Of a DNA stretch of 64,000 bases, positions 47,270 through 58,049 are shown in pieces (the first letter of the stretch is position 1; the number at the start of each line of letters is the position of its first letter). The stretch is from Pleodorina starrii. Its lineage: Eukaryota > Chlorophyta > Chlorophyceae > Chlamydomonadales > Volvocaceae. Both the position numbers and the translations under genes were made by a program. Under the pieces are notes generated by a model. The model was not told where the DNA came from and searched no databases. It worked only from the letters and a program-made list of their open reading frames with translations. The stretch spans positions 2,220,001 to 2,284,000 of the forward strand of contig BRXU01000006.1 in assembly GCA_030267565.1 (NCBI GenBank). Reading direction: 5' to 3'.

Positions 47270-47922
47270 CTTTATGCTTTGCCGCTGAAGGTTGCGCAGC
47301 AACGGCACGCCTGCAAGGTCGGCCGCGAGATCAACTTGGAGCCAAGAAGACGAGTGCTAGAGTACTTATGTAATATAATTGCCCATCCATATATGTCACT
47401 CACGATAAAGCGATCTAGAGCGCACCACGCAAGGCCGAGTTGTAAAGCGAGAGGTGTTGCAAAGTGAAGCTAGTGGCATTGCCGCTGCTGCAAGGCCGGA
47501 TAATTGTCTTACGACTAGACGTCGCGGGTAGCAAGGAAAGCAGCGAGGAAGATCAGCCCTCCCAGTCCCTGTACAACACGCGACCGTACTTTTCCGGTAG
47601 TTTCTCATGCCCACAGTTGCTAGTGTATTTCGAAACCATCACCGCATGCAAGAAAAAAACAGCACGCTGTTGACAAAGGTAGAACATGCAACGCAGTAAG
47701 TAAGTCAAGAAAGGCCACGTTGAACGCTGGCAAGGACCAAGGTGTTTGCAATGTTATTTACATGAATTGCCGATACCGGTGCGTGTTGGTTTGACTTCAA
47801 ACTGTCAGCATTAAACTACCGGCAGTATATCAGCGAGAAAAATTTTCTACCTGTAGTCGTTTAGTTGTTTAGCCGAATCACTTGCCAGCGTTTGGTTGCA
47901 CGCAAACGTGTCGTAGCTTAGC
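47270..47922. promoter_or_regulatory. Shared divergent promoter region of glyoxalase I (minus) and the UPF0193-like gene (plus)
   Basis: 653 bp separate two oppositely directed ATGs. It has AT-rich patches (TATGTAATATAATTG near 47368; GTATATCAGCGAG near 47824) but no box I can assign. Both 5' UTRs must lie here. Confidence 0.5.
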
Positions 47923-49946
47923 ATGTCATTTGGAGGGCACCCTAGCGGTAAGAAGAAAGATGGGCTGTCATCTCTCAGTAAGGAGACCCAAGACCTGCTT
48001 CAAGGTGTGCTTGAGGCCTCGAGTCCATGTACCCTGCTGAGTTTCTTCGGTGACCATTGAATATACCCAAACGGCATCCAGGTGTCATGAAGGACCGTGG
48101 TCTATCTCAAAGGGCTGTGCAGGACATCGCGAGCAGCCTTCAAAGTAGGTGATCCACTGGCCTGTTGCCGCCCAACGCGCTGATAGTTGCATAAGCAAGC
48201 AACCTGCGGTGCCGGGCCCGCGCGATGTAGTTGGCGACGTCTGTCAGCCAGAAATGTCCCACGGGTCACTTTGGCTGCACGCCTGCACCGACCCAGTTCC
48301 CGCCTTCCCGCCAACCCACGAGGCGTCAGGCTGACAAAACGCGCACAGAAGCACGCAGTGTACCTGGCGATGCTTTCCTACCGAACGTTTGTGAGGACAC
48401 TTTCGTGCACAACAGCAAGGTCAGATACCGGCAGGCCTGGCCCTACCGAGGCGTACGTGCCCCGTAACCGCACGCAGGGGGAGACTCCGCCTGGGTCGGC
48501 CACCTCAACTCCGGCACGGCCTCCTACCAGCCACCGAAGAGCAAGACGACCAGCCATGTCAAAGTGCCCAAGGTTGGGACCTCCGGCGGGCGAGCGCCGG
48601 CGGCGCCACCTCTACCCGGCAGGTCAGCTCCCCCTACGTCGTACGGACAAACGTACGAACGTACGGTCACTTGTTGCGTCACCACCATGCTCCACGACGT
48701 GGACCTCCACTTTCCAGCGCGCCAGCGCGCCAAACCCAAAACCCAACACAAACTCCAGGCCCCTCCAGCCACGGTCCACGCCCAGGGCCCCTTCGCTGAC
48801 GTCACCTCTGTTCCCTCCCTGCAGTTTCGTCTTATAACATGTCACGTCCAGCTTGCCTTTTCCCCGCCGTGGGGATGGGGACGTGTGGGGGCGTGGGAGC
48901 GGGGGCCGGTGCCGGCAACAGGACAGCGGGTGTGCCGACGCCGTGCTGCGTAACCCGCGCCAGCCACCGCAGAGGAAGGGCCTGATCGTTTCCTCCACGC
49001 CGCCGCACTGATCGTCTCCACATTGCCACGCTGCCGCCCTGCCGCGCAGGTTCAGCGGCAAGAAGCTACAGCACGAGATCCTGCGCGACACGCCGCCCGA
49101 GCGGGAGATGTTCCGGGGCGGGGCGCCCGCACCCAATCGGGAGGCGGAGAAGGACCGGCTGTCCAAAGTGGTGGGTGGGTGGGTGGGTGGGCAGGAGGGC
49201 AAACGCGGGATGGGTGTTGCGCAGAGAGCGGTGCGTTCAACCGTGCGGGCGTCCGTGAAACCCTGAGGGCGCTCATGCGGCAACTTCCCCACTCTTGTGG
49301 TGTGGCGGTGTGTTGAGTCCTCCCTCCCATCTCCTCACGCAGATGGAGCTGGGTTCCAAGGGCGCTCGGGAGATGGAGGAGAAGATGGCGGCCATGAAGC
49401 GGGAGGCGCGGGAGCGGGCGGAGAGGGCCAAGCGGCTGGACGTGCGGGAGGAGATGATAGATCAGGTGGGCCGAGTGGGGGGCGGGCGGGGCGGGCGGGT
49501 GGGGGCCCCGGAGGGTAAGGAAGGTGGGGGGAGGGCCGATTGGAGGAGGGCTGCTAGGGCGTGGTGGCCGGATGGGCTGCGGGGGATGAAGGCGTGCATG
49601 GCGGCCGGGGGACGTTGGCCAGAGCGCAGGAGCATGCACTCTTTAGTCTTTATACTGACTTCTCTTTCTCCTTGCTCGCACACGCGTACATGCACACATA
49701 CGTTCTGACACTCCCTTTCCCCCCCCCCCCACCACCACCACCACCAATACACACACGCGCACACATACACAGATCGTGGACGAGGTTCGCGAGCGGCTGA
49801 CGTTCCTGGAGTCGATGCGGGCGCTGGGGCGGGCGGGCGAGTACGAGGCGCACATCCGTGGGGAGGTGGCGGTGCGGCTCAAGGAGCTGGAGAAGCTGGG
49901 ACTGCCCACACGGCCGCAGCAGCAGCTGCAGCAGCAACCCAAGTGA
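47923..49946 (+). CDS. UPF0193 (EVG1/C22orf23-like) protein
   Basis: The exons are 47923-48004, 48082-48144, 48478-48622, 49050-49170, 49343-49465 and 49773-49946 (TGA), all in phase, giving 235 residues. The start exon MSFGGHPSGKKKDG is followed by LSKETQDLLQ and, after splicing, GVMKDRGLSQRAVQDIASSL then RGDSAWVGHLNSGT. This matches the family's N-terminal helix pair (in human C22orf23: ETKKLLKAMM, QRRHIMDCLKRGD). The C-terminal part (EKDRLSKVMELGSKG, then IVDEVRERLTFLESMRALGR, HIRGEVAVRLKELEKLGLP) matches the conserved family end. It is highly charged and helical, with no membrane segment or signal peptide. Function is unknown; the family's presence in ciliated eukaryotes suggests a ciliary role, which is inference. 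Exon 1 could end later, but the donor AAG|GTGTGC gives the best alignment. Confidence 0.88.
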
Positions 49947-52215
49947 GGGAAGCACCGACGCAGCCACACGGGGGTGGGCGTCTGCCCACACCAAGCACCA
50001 GCACCAGCAACCCAAGTGATCGATCCAAGCAAGTGGCCGAATTGAAGTGGACGGGGCAACGGACAGCGTTCGGACGGGGCTGGCGGGTGGTGCAGTTGGT
50101 GGCGGTGGGGAGGGGTGCTGCCGCCGGACTGCCAAGGGACAGGAGGGAAGGAGGGAAGAGGGCGGCTAGAGGCGCAAAGAGGTGTACAAAAGAGGCAGGG
50201 GGTGGTTGGCCCTGGGGCGGTACATAGCGAGCGTGAATAATGCGATTTGCCGCTACCAGGCAGGTTCAGTTCAGTCTGGGGGTCGTGGTCTGGATCGGGA
50301 TGGGGTCGGGGCCACGAAAGGCGGTGTAGCCTCGGCTGTATGTCCCGGTGCTCGCACCTGCCCTCAAACGGGGAAGCGAAGAGGAGGGCAGCTGCTAGAT
50401 AGCTGGTACATGCGCAACTGAGGAGCTAGCTGCACGTGTGGTCGGAGAGGAGGTAGGAACTAGGAAGGGGGGAAGGAGCGGATGGGCAGCCAGGCACGGA
50501 GAGCGTGGAGGGAGTGGGGAGGATGGGGCAGCTGCAGTCCACGGCTCCCAGCCCAGCCAAGCCCAGCAGGGGGCATCATTCGTGAGTGCGCATTTGAGGA
50601 ATTTAGGTACTTCGGTGCCGACCGCATGGCTCTGGAGATCGGGCTTAAGGGGCAATAAGAAGGGCCCGGGGCTCAAGGGGTGGAGGATGCGTGGATGGGT
50701 GCGTGCGTGTGTGTGCAGGGGAACCGTGTGTACAGCATTGTGGGCCCTCCTGACGACCCGGCCCGGCCCAGCCCTCCATATCGGCTATTTCTTCTTCGGG
50801 GCATGGCGGGCGACTGCGCCCTATCAGGGCAGGTGCAGCAGGTGCAGCCTGCGCTCGGCTTTGTACAGTTTCTTAGGTTTCAGGCTTTCTGAAGGTGGTT
50901 TTATAGAGGACACCGACGCTGGAACTGTCAGCGTGTCGGAGCAGGGCTTGTCGACCGCGGGGGGGGGGGGAGTGACAGGGGAGGATGTGCGTTTCCCGGG
51001 GGAGTGCAGCGCAGCGTAGCGCGGGTGTGAGGGGCGGCAGGATCTGTTACCGCTTTGCGGGTAAGGGGGTCCCCCTCACTGCTCTCTCACCGTCTTCCAC
51101 GGACCGTCACTGCCTCATTGCATGTGCAGGGCCCGCAAGGCGGGGACTGAGAGCTCGTCTCGGTAACGGAAACGGCAGCGCCCCGCAACGCTCACATGCT
51201 CCAGAACGCAACACGAGGTGCCTGTCCTCGCCTACACGACGCGTAGCGAGTGGGAGCATTCGAGTAAGACAGCAATGAACAACAACAAACACACCATACT
51301 GGTAGTATTATAATCATAGTGCGGTATCCAAGCGCGATGCGCTTGCCCAGGGCTCTTAGGGATGACCGATCAAAATCGCCAGCGAGAAAAAAACCAGGGA
51401 GGGGGAGGCCCGCCTCCGCATGTCCGCCTCCGCACCTGTGCCTGCGGAGAAGCCCTCACACCAGTGACAAGTGCATCGGGGCATCCCTCGCTCCTCACCC
51501 TGGTGCTCCCGCCTCCCAGCTTCATCCACCCACCAAAACCGCGCACCGCACTGCCAACGCAGCTACGCCAGCGGGCACTGCCAAAACAGACACAACCGGT
51601 GGACTGGGGACGCACACACCTGCACAAAAAAACCCAAGACGCGTCTACGTCTGACTTATATATATTAGGCATCACAGCTGGCACCTGCCGGTGGCCATCT
51701 CCCTCCTCACCCTCCCCTTCCCGAAATAAAACGAAACACACGCATCGAGTAAAGCTCAGCGCACACGCGCAGCGACAAGGAGTCGGGCCCGCTGCGCCCT
51801 GGCCTGCAACGCCCGAGTCGCGGCCCCTTCTTTGCAGGCCTCACACCTCCCACAGCTCCCAACCACCAAAACCCTTCTTCCAAACGATGTCCCCCAACGA
51901 CGAAATCCATGCTCCCGTAGCAGTGCTGCAGTCACCATGGGCAGTGCGTCAACCCCCTCCCGCCTCCTGCCCTCCCGGCCTCAGCTCCCCCGCATGCGTC
52001 TCACACAACGCACCGCACCTTGCCTTGCCGGTCAAGCGCCCCGGTGGGTGCTCCGCACACACCCATACCGCCCTGGATGCCCTCTTCACAGCCGGCCAGC
52101 CAGCCAGCCAACCAACCAGATGGGAAGGCAGCCAGCCAGCCAGCCAGCCAGGCAGCCACGGTAGAAATCAGTCCAGCCAGTCTGACCAGACAGCTCCGCA
52201 AGGGGTTCGGTTCGT
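49947..52215. other. Convergent 3' regions of the UPF0193-like and aldo/keto reductase genes
   Basis: About 2.3 kb between two stops facing each other. The open frames here (for example 50438-51019 and 51362-52339 on plus) are Pro-, Arg- and Gly-rich with no recognisable domain. The second runs antisense through the last reductase exon. I take the region as 3' UTR and spacer. Confidence 0.5.
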
Positions 52216-55200
52216 TCACTTGGTCTGGAATATGTTTTGCACCATGCCCTTCTTGATGCCCGCCGCCGCCCGATCCAACTCCGCCACCTCGCCTGCCCCC
52301 AGCCGCCAGCCCAGCGCCCCCAGGTTTTCGCGGGCCTGACCCAGGTCCTTGGCTCCAGGGATGGGCACCGTGCCCTTGCACATGCACCAGTTGATAGCGA
52401 CCTGGCGGGAGGGGGGGGGAGTGGGGAAGTGGGGCGTTGAACTGAGGGAGCCGTTGGGAGGGAATCGGCGGGGGGGGGAGGAAACCTCCCACCCGCCCCC
52501 ACACACGACCCTATATACCCCCGCAGACTGCACGTGCGCCACCATGCAACGACCCACACACGCACGCATGCAGGACCTCACCCACCCACCCACCCAGCCA
52601 CGCACTCACCCACCCACCCACCCACCCATGCACCCGCCCACCCATCCACCCGCCCAGCCACGCACTCACCCACCCACCCACCCATCCACCCGCCCACCCA
52701 TCCATCCATCCACCCACCCACCCAGCCACGCACTCACCCACCCACCCACCCACCCACCCATCCACCCACCCATCCACCCGCCCAGCCACGCACTCACCCA
52801 CCCACCCACCCATCCACCCGCCCACCCATCCACCCGCCCACCCGCCCACCCACCCACCCACCCACTCAAACACTCGCACCTGCGCGGGCGTCTTCCTGCG
52901 CTCCTGCGCCACCAGCCCCACCACCTCCACCAGGGGGGCCACCTCGGGAAGCAGCTGCCGGAACAGCGCTGCTCGGGGGCCCTCGGGAAGCCGACCCGAC
53001 TCCAACGAATACTTGCCTGACCCCGGGAGGGGAGGGGAGGGGGAGGGGGGTGGAGGGGAGAGAGGGGTAGAGGGTAGCAGGGGAAGGGGGAGGTGAGAAA
53101 ACGCAAAGAAGACAAGACGACAAGCCTTTCCAGCCTAGGTCAGTCCCTGGGCGCCTTCCCTTACCAATCAGGGGGCATCCGCGCGGCCACCACCCGCCCA
53201 AGCGCCCATCCACGCCCCCACCCCCACCCCACCGAGTCACCGTCCGCCCGTCCCACCGTCCCTGTTCCCCAATTGGAACTGCCGTACTTCACCACCACCC
53301 CAACGCCACCACCCCCAACAGCACCACCACCATCGCTCTTCACCCCAGGCGCCCCCCCCCGGCCCTCAGCTCAGCTTGCGTTGCTTGTTCGGGCGGCTGT
53401 CCTTCTCTACCCCATCGATCCAGGCCCCATCCAGGCCCCTTCAGCTCGGTAAGGTTACAGGTCTGTTCGGTAAGTATTGCTGGGTTCTTGGTCCGTTCGC
53501 TAACGCCGTCTCCGTCTCCGCTGCGACACTTTCTTTATACCCCCCGCCCCCCAATCCCCACCTGACAGCAGCCCCAGCGCCAGGGGGCTGTAGGCGATGA
53601 CAGTGACGCCCAGATCGTCACACAGAGACTGCACCGGGACACCGGGTACACCCCGGGTACCCCGGGAAAGAGGTGTGAGGTGTGAAGTGCGGTGGGCGGG
53701 GAGGGAGGGAGGGAGGGAGGCATGGGCGGAAGACAGGCGGGCCGAGGGAATGTCTGCGTGTGAGAGAGAGGGAGCATTGCGGCTCCGGCGACACCCAAAC
53801 CCGTCTGTAGCCCTGTAACCAGTCTGGAGCGGGACACACACCCCACCCGCATTGCCAAACCCCAACCCACCCTCACCCCCGACCACCCCACCCCACCCTG
53901 GCCAGGCAGGCAGGCAGGCAGGCAGGCAGGCGGTCAGGCAGGCAGGCAGTCAGGCAGGCAGTCAGGCAGGCGGTCAGGCAGGCGGTCAGGCAGGCAGTCA
54001 GGCAGGCAGTCAGGCAGTCAGTCAGTCAGTCAGTCAGTCAGTCAGTCAGGCAGGCAGTCAGGCAGTCAGTCAGTCAGTCAGTCAGTCAGGCAGGCAGTCA
54101 GGCAGGCGGTCAGGCAGGCAGTCAGTCAGGCAGTCAGTCAGGCAGTCAGTCAGTCAGTCAGTCAGTCAGGCAGGCAGTCAGGCAGGCAGTCAGGCAGGCG
54201 GTCAGGCAGGCAGGCAGTCAGGCAGTCAGTCAGTCAGTCAGTCAGGCAGTCAGTCAGTCAGTCAGTCAGTCAGTCAGGCAGCCACCTAGGCTCCCACCCA
54301 CCCCCACCCCCCACCCCACCCCCACTCCACTCCACCTTGAGGTCTTGCTGCGCAGTGCCCCAACTCAGCAACGAAAACTGGATCTGTGACAGCGCCAGCG
54401 GCGGCGGCAAGGGGAGCGAGGCAGGGAGGGATCTAGGCAGGGAGGCTTGGTGAGCGCCCCACCACTGACACAATACCAAGACTTCAGAACTTTTTATTAC
54501 TTCAGAAGTAAGGTGTAAGGTGGAAGGATACGCAGGAGTGGGTACGATGGCGACGGCGATGGCGGCGGTTTGGAGCAGCCGACACACGCCCCCCGGTCCT
54601 CCCCCCGGGGTTTGCAGCGCCCTGGCGAGTGGGATCCATCCCAGCGCTACTCCAACACCACACGATGCTGTGCGATGCCGCGATGGCTGGCTGGCTGGCT
54701 GGCCCGCCCTGACCTGACCTGGCCCGACCTGACCTGCCCCCGACCTGCCAACCAGGCAGTGCAGCTGTTGAGTTCCCGCCCGCCCGCCCGTCCGCCCGGA
54801 GCAGCTCCCCTCCTCTCCCGTCCCTCCATCTCCATCTCCATCCACATCGCGGGTCAGAGCCCCCGGGTGGCAGTGAACAGCTCGGCAGGTCAGGTCAGGT
54901 CGGGTCAGGTCGTGGTCAGGCCGGGTTGGGGAATCCTCCCCAGGCCCGCCCTCGCCCCGGGCAGGCCGCGCATGCCCCGGCATGCCCCACAGCCCCACCC
55001 ACCGATACCGATACCCTCAGCCCCATCCGGTATCGGCACGCCCCTCTCCTAATACCTGCGCTGACGCCAGCGGCACGCCCCTCTTGCCCAGCGCCGCGTG
55101 TATCTTCCTCAGCTGCTCTGGTCCGTAGTTGCTGACCCCCACCTCCCTCACCAGACCCTGCTCGTAACAGTCCGCAAGACCCGCCTGAAGAGCGAGCTCC

Positions 55201-56201
55201 TGGGAGGGAAGGGGAAGGGGAAGGGAGAGGGGGAGGGAGAGGGTGAGGGGGCGGGGGTGCTGTGCTACCCTGCGGCGTGGTACGTAATGCGACGGCGCTG
55301 CGTCTCTCATACGCGTTCGGTTTTCCGGTTGGTGGCGATCCGAAGGGTACACCCCTGCCCTTCCCCGGAAGTGCCGCCCTTTCCCACCCCACAGCTCCCG
55401 ACCCGGACCGCCAGGCACGTCCTGGCCCTCACCTGCAGCGGTTGGTAGTTGGCGGTTGACCAGTGCAACTGCCCAACGGACAGCTGCTCCAGGCCCAGCC
55501 GCCGCAGCGAGCCGCGGCAGGCCGCCACGACGTTGCCGGGCAGCACCCTCCAGGGATACGCCGCGAACTTGGTTGCGACGTGCAGGCCGTCGCGCACGCG
55601 GTCGGAGCCGGGATACTCGCGAATGAATTGCCCTAGCAGGAGCTCGCTCTTGCCGTTCAGGCGGCCCGTGCCGTAGGAGTCGGCGGTGTCAAAGACGTTG
55701 ATGCCGCTGCTGACGACCAGATTGAACAGCTGCTGCAGCTCCGGGTCCTGGCTCTCGTCGTAGCCCTGCGGAGCCAGCAACCAATGCATCGATTTGACGG
55801 CAGCAGTTTCGTGATTTGGAGGAGAGAAGAGGCTGCAGGCCCGGGCGGTAGGCGTGGAGGTGTCATGGACTCATGGTGTTCAGTACCGGGACAAACTTGC
55901 CCATCGGCGCGCAGCGACGCACCCACAGGAAGCGGTTGCCCCACGACCAGGTTCCAAGGCCCATCGGGCTGACTTTAAGGTCGCCGAGAGGGACCATCTC
56001 GGACGGCCGGTAGAGCTGCCTCTCCGCTGGGCCTGATGGTCCGGGCGCCTTTGAACGTCCGGGCAGCAGCTGTTGCCAGAATGCCTGGACGGGCTGGAAT
56101 GCCTGCCTCCGGGACCTACATCTATTAAGTCCCTTAAAAGGCTGCGTGCTGCCTAGCTCCGTGCGCCGCTGGCCGCAGCGCCTCAGTTGTAGAGCGCTCA
56201 T
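52216..56201 (-). CDS. Aldo/keto reductase, probably plastid-targeted
   Basis: The exons are 55923-56201 (ATG at 56201), 55433-55765, 55056-55199, 54336-54383, 53562-53628, 52880-53016 and 52216-52401 (TGA), all in phase, giving 397 residues. After an Arg/Gln-rich, acid-poor N-terminus of about 65 residues (transit-peptide-like) comes an AKR barrel: [122 protein letters not shown]. The catalytic tetrad can be placed: Asp and Tyr in FDTADSYG, Lys in ATKFA, His in QLHW. It resembles plant plastid NADP-dependent reductases such as the At1g06690 type. The substrate is unknown. Two introns are filled by long tetranucleotide arrays. The gene shares a 277-bp divergent promoter with the PSMG4-like gene. 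Confidence 0.93.
52571..52868. repeat. (CCCA)n-type array in the last aldo/keto reductase intron
   Basis: About 300 bases of CCCA/CCAT/CGCC tetranucleotides with a recurring larger word (CCCAGCCACGCACTCACCCA) at about 60-75-base spacing. In the sense strand of the gene this reads (TGGG)n, so the pre-mRNA would be rich in G-runs. The plus-strand open frames through it (THPPTHPP) are artefacts. Confidence 0.93.
53902..54284. repeat. (GGCA)n/(GTCA)n array in an aldo/keto reductase intron
   Basis: About 380 bases made almost only of the two tetranucleotides CAGG and CAGT in alternating blocks, between exons 54336-54383 and 53562-53628. The plus-strand frame (QAGSQAGSQ) and its reverse are by-products. 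Confidence 0.95.
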
Positions 56202-56478
56202 TTCAGCAGCGCGGTCACTAGCAAGTATACAATAAAAAATACTCAGCTTGCAAAAGAATGATGAGGTAAATTTTCGTGTTTGCGTGCAAGGACTGGCAGC
56301 AAGATGGCAGGAGCGAGGCAGTTAGCGGTTAAGTGTCGTGTTTCCACCCTCTTCCTAAGCCAATGCCTTCATTTGTTAGGGCAATAATCAAGTGGTAGTT
56401 GCACTGACGGCAGGCTCACAGAAAACACGTTGCAGTTCCGGGCGCCATCGTAGGTCGTGACGGGTGACCTTCTGACCA
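56202..56478. promoter_or_regulatory. Compact bidirectional promoter between the aldo/keto reductase and PSMG4-like genes
   Basis: Only 277 bp separate the two start codons. An AT-rich segment lies at 56226-56275. No specific element can be assigned. Confidence 0.5.
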
Positions 56479-58049
56479 ATGGACAGTCTAGGCGACCTAA
56501 GTTCAAGCCTTCCCGACACAGAGGAAAGCAACCCGACGCCATCGACAAGCTTTCCAACCTGCACGAGTCCGTGTGTCGCGCCAACTGTCCGGCAGCGCAA
56601 CTTTGTGACCCAGACGCACGATGCAGTGCTGCACTTCCAGATTCTGGACCTAGGCCGCCAGTACTATGTGTGGGTATCCGCCGTGGGCCCCAAGCTGGGG
56701 AATCTGTATCTTGCCATCAAGACGCCGGCGGTGAGTGTGTCGGGCTCGTTTACCCGACCCCACCGTTACGGCACAAGCCGCGGTGTCACGGCACTACCGT
56801 ATGCGTGCATGGCCCCCAACGTTGCCCCAGCTCGCAACATGATGTATCTACTTTGCGTGACACCGGGAGTTCCGCTCCTTGGGTGCGCACATCTACGCAG
56901 GACACGTCTCCAGCTGTGGCCTCGTTGTTGCCTGCCAGCGGCGCCGGCGGCGAGGGCCCGGCAATGGCGCAGCGTCTGGGTGGGTCCGGGACGCCACCCG
57001 GCCACGGCACTGCGTGGTTGGACTGCCTGCCTGCCTGTCTGCATGTCTGGGGCCCGATTGCATGGCCAACGTTTGCCCTGCCTCCTGTGGCGTAGCTCCA
57101 GCCTGGCACACCGCTCCAGCATCCTGCCATGGGACGACGACTGAGATCAGACTTGCAGCGTAGCGAAAGAAAGCTTGTCTGATGCCCATTCCTCCGTTCT
57201 TGTGTCGCTTGGAATCCTATTGCCATCCACAAGAGCAAATCGTTAGCTCTGCTCCTGGGCCCACCCGGCGGCGGCCGCACCTGCCCCACCCCACCGCCCC
57301 TCGCCGCCCCCAGCGTGCAACTCGCAACACTAGCCGGCTTCAGCTTTGATCTTCATTCCGCCGGGGCTCCGACTGTGGCCTGGCCTGGCCTCCCTTCCCG
57401 TCCCGCCTCCCTCCCTCCCTTCCCGCCTCCCTCCCTTCCTCCCTCCCTGCCCGCAGCTCTCAAGCTGGGCAGACCGGTGGTGTGCTCATGCAACATGCCG
57501 CAGAACGCTCCGCTGCTGCAGGTGGGTGGCGAGTGGGCTGGCGGGCAGGTTTAATGGGCTGGCGGGCGGGCGGGTGGGTGGGTGGGTGGGCAGCAAACTG
57601 AGCAGGTTGGGTGGTTAGGGTGGCATGTGGGCATGTGGAGGCGGGGGCCGGGTTGGGTCGTAGGAAGCGCGCTTCCCAACGTCTTTGGGCGGTGGCTCCT
57701 GGTTGGTACGTCAGAGAAGGGATCAGGAGGTGGACGGCCCCTGCAGCTGCCGCGGGAGGCTTGGGAGCGAAGTCCCGGTGACCATCCACTTGCGCCTGTC
57801 CGGGTGGGGTCGGGTCGGGCGCTCCACCCCCTATCTCTCCCGCCGCTGCTGCTGCAGGCGGTTGCTGAGCGGCGGTTGCTGCAGGAGCTGCAAGCCATGG
57901 ACGCAGAGGGGGAGCAGCGACAGCCGCAGATGCAGCAAACGCAGCAGCAGCAGGAGGAGGAGGGGCAGCAGCGGGAGGAGCTGCCGTCGGCGAAGGAAAG
58001 CGAGCGTCAGCCGGCCGCTGGGGAAGCTGTCCAGGCTTCCTGCGGATAG
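56479..58049 (+). CDS. Proteasome assembly chaperone 4 (PSMG4/PAC4)-like protein
   Basis: The exons are 56479-56730, 56901-56979, 57457-57521 and 57858-58049 (TAG), all in phase, giving 195 residues. The core reads VLHFQILDLGRQYYVWVSAV, LGNLYLAIKTPA, ASLLPASGAGGEGPAMAQRL, ALKLGRPVVCSCNMPQNAPL and LQAVAERRLLQELQ. This follows PAC4, whose human member has the same order: a strand ending in F-x-W-V, S-N-L, a TSLLG-like loop, AQRLA, VSYNLP and a terminal helix. PAC4 pairs with PAC3 to help build the 20S proteasome alpha ring in the cytosol or nucleus. Beyond the family core the protein has a Ser/Thr/Pro N-terminal extension of about 48 residues and a Gln/Glu-rich C-terminal tail of about 50, so it is longer than the ~125-residue animal protein. 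The family call rests on motif order, not alignment. Confidence 0.72.

Noticed and set aside
51362..52339. 325-codon plus-strand frame, the longest Pro/Ser-rich frame in the right part
   Set aside because: It overlaps the last aldo/keto reductase exon antisense, is dominated by Pro, Ser and Gln (GQPASQPTRWEGSQPASQPG) and shows no domain; a GC-rich shadow frame.
52580..52868. Regularly spaced repeats as a possible CRISPR array
   Set aside because: Units are simple tetranucleotides without unique spacers, in a eukaryotic intron.
52349..53070. Frames of up to 223 codons made of THPPTHPP repeats
   Set aside because: Translation of the CCCA array within an intron.
53852..54289. 145-codon QAGSQAGSQ frame
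   Set aside because: Translation of the GGCA/GTCA array; repeat-derived and intronic in the opposite strand's gene.
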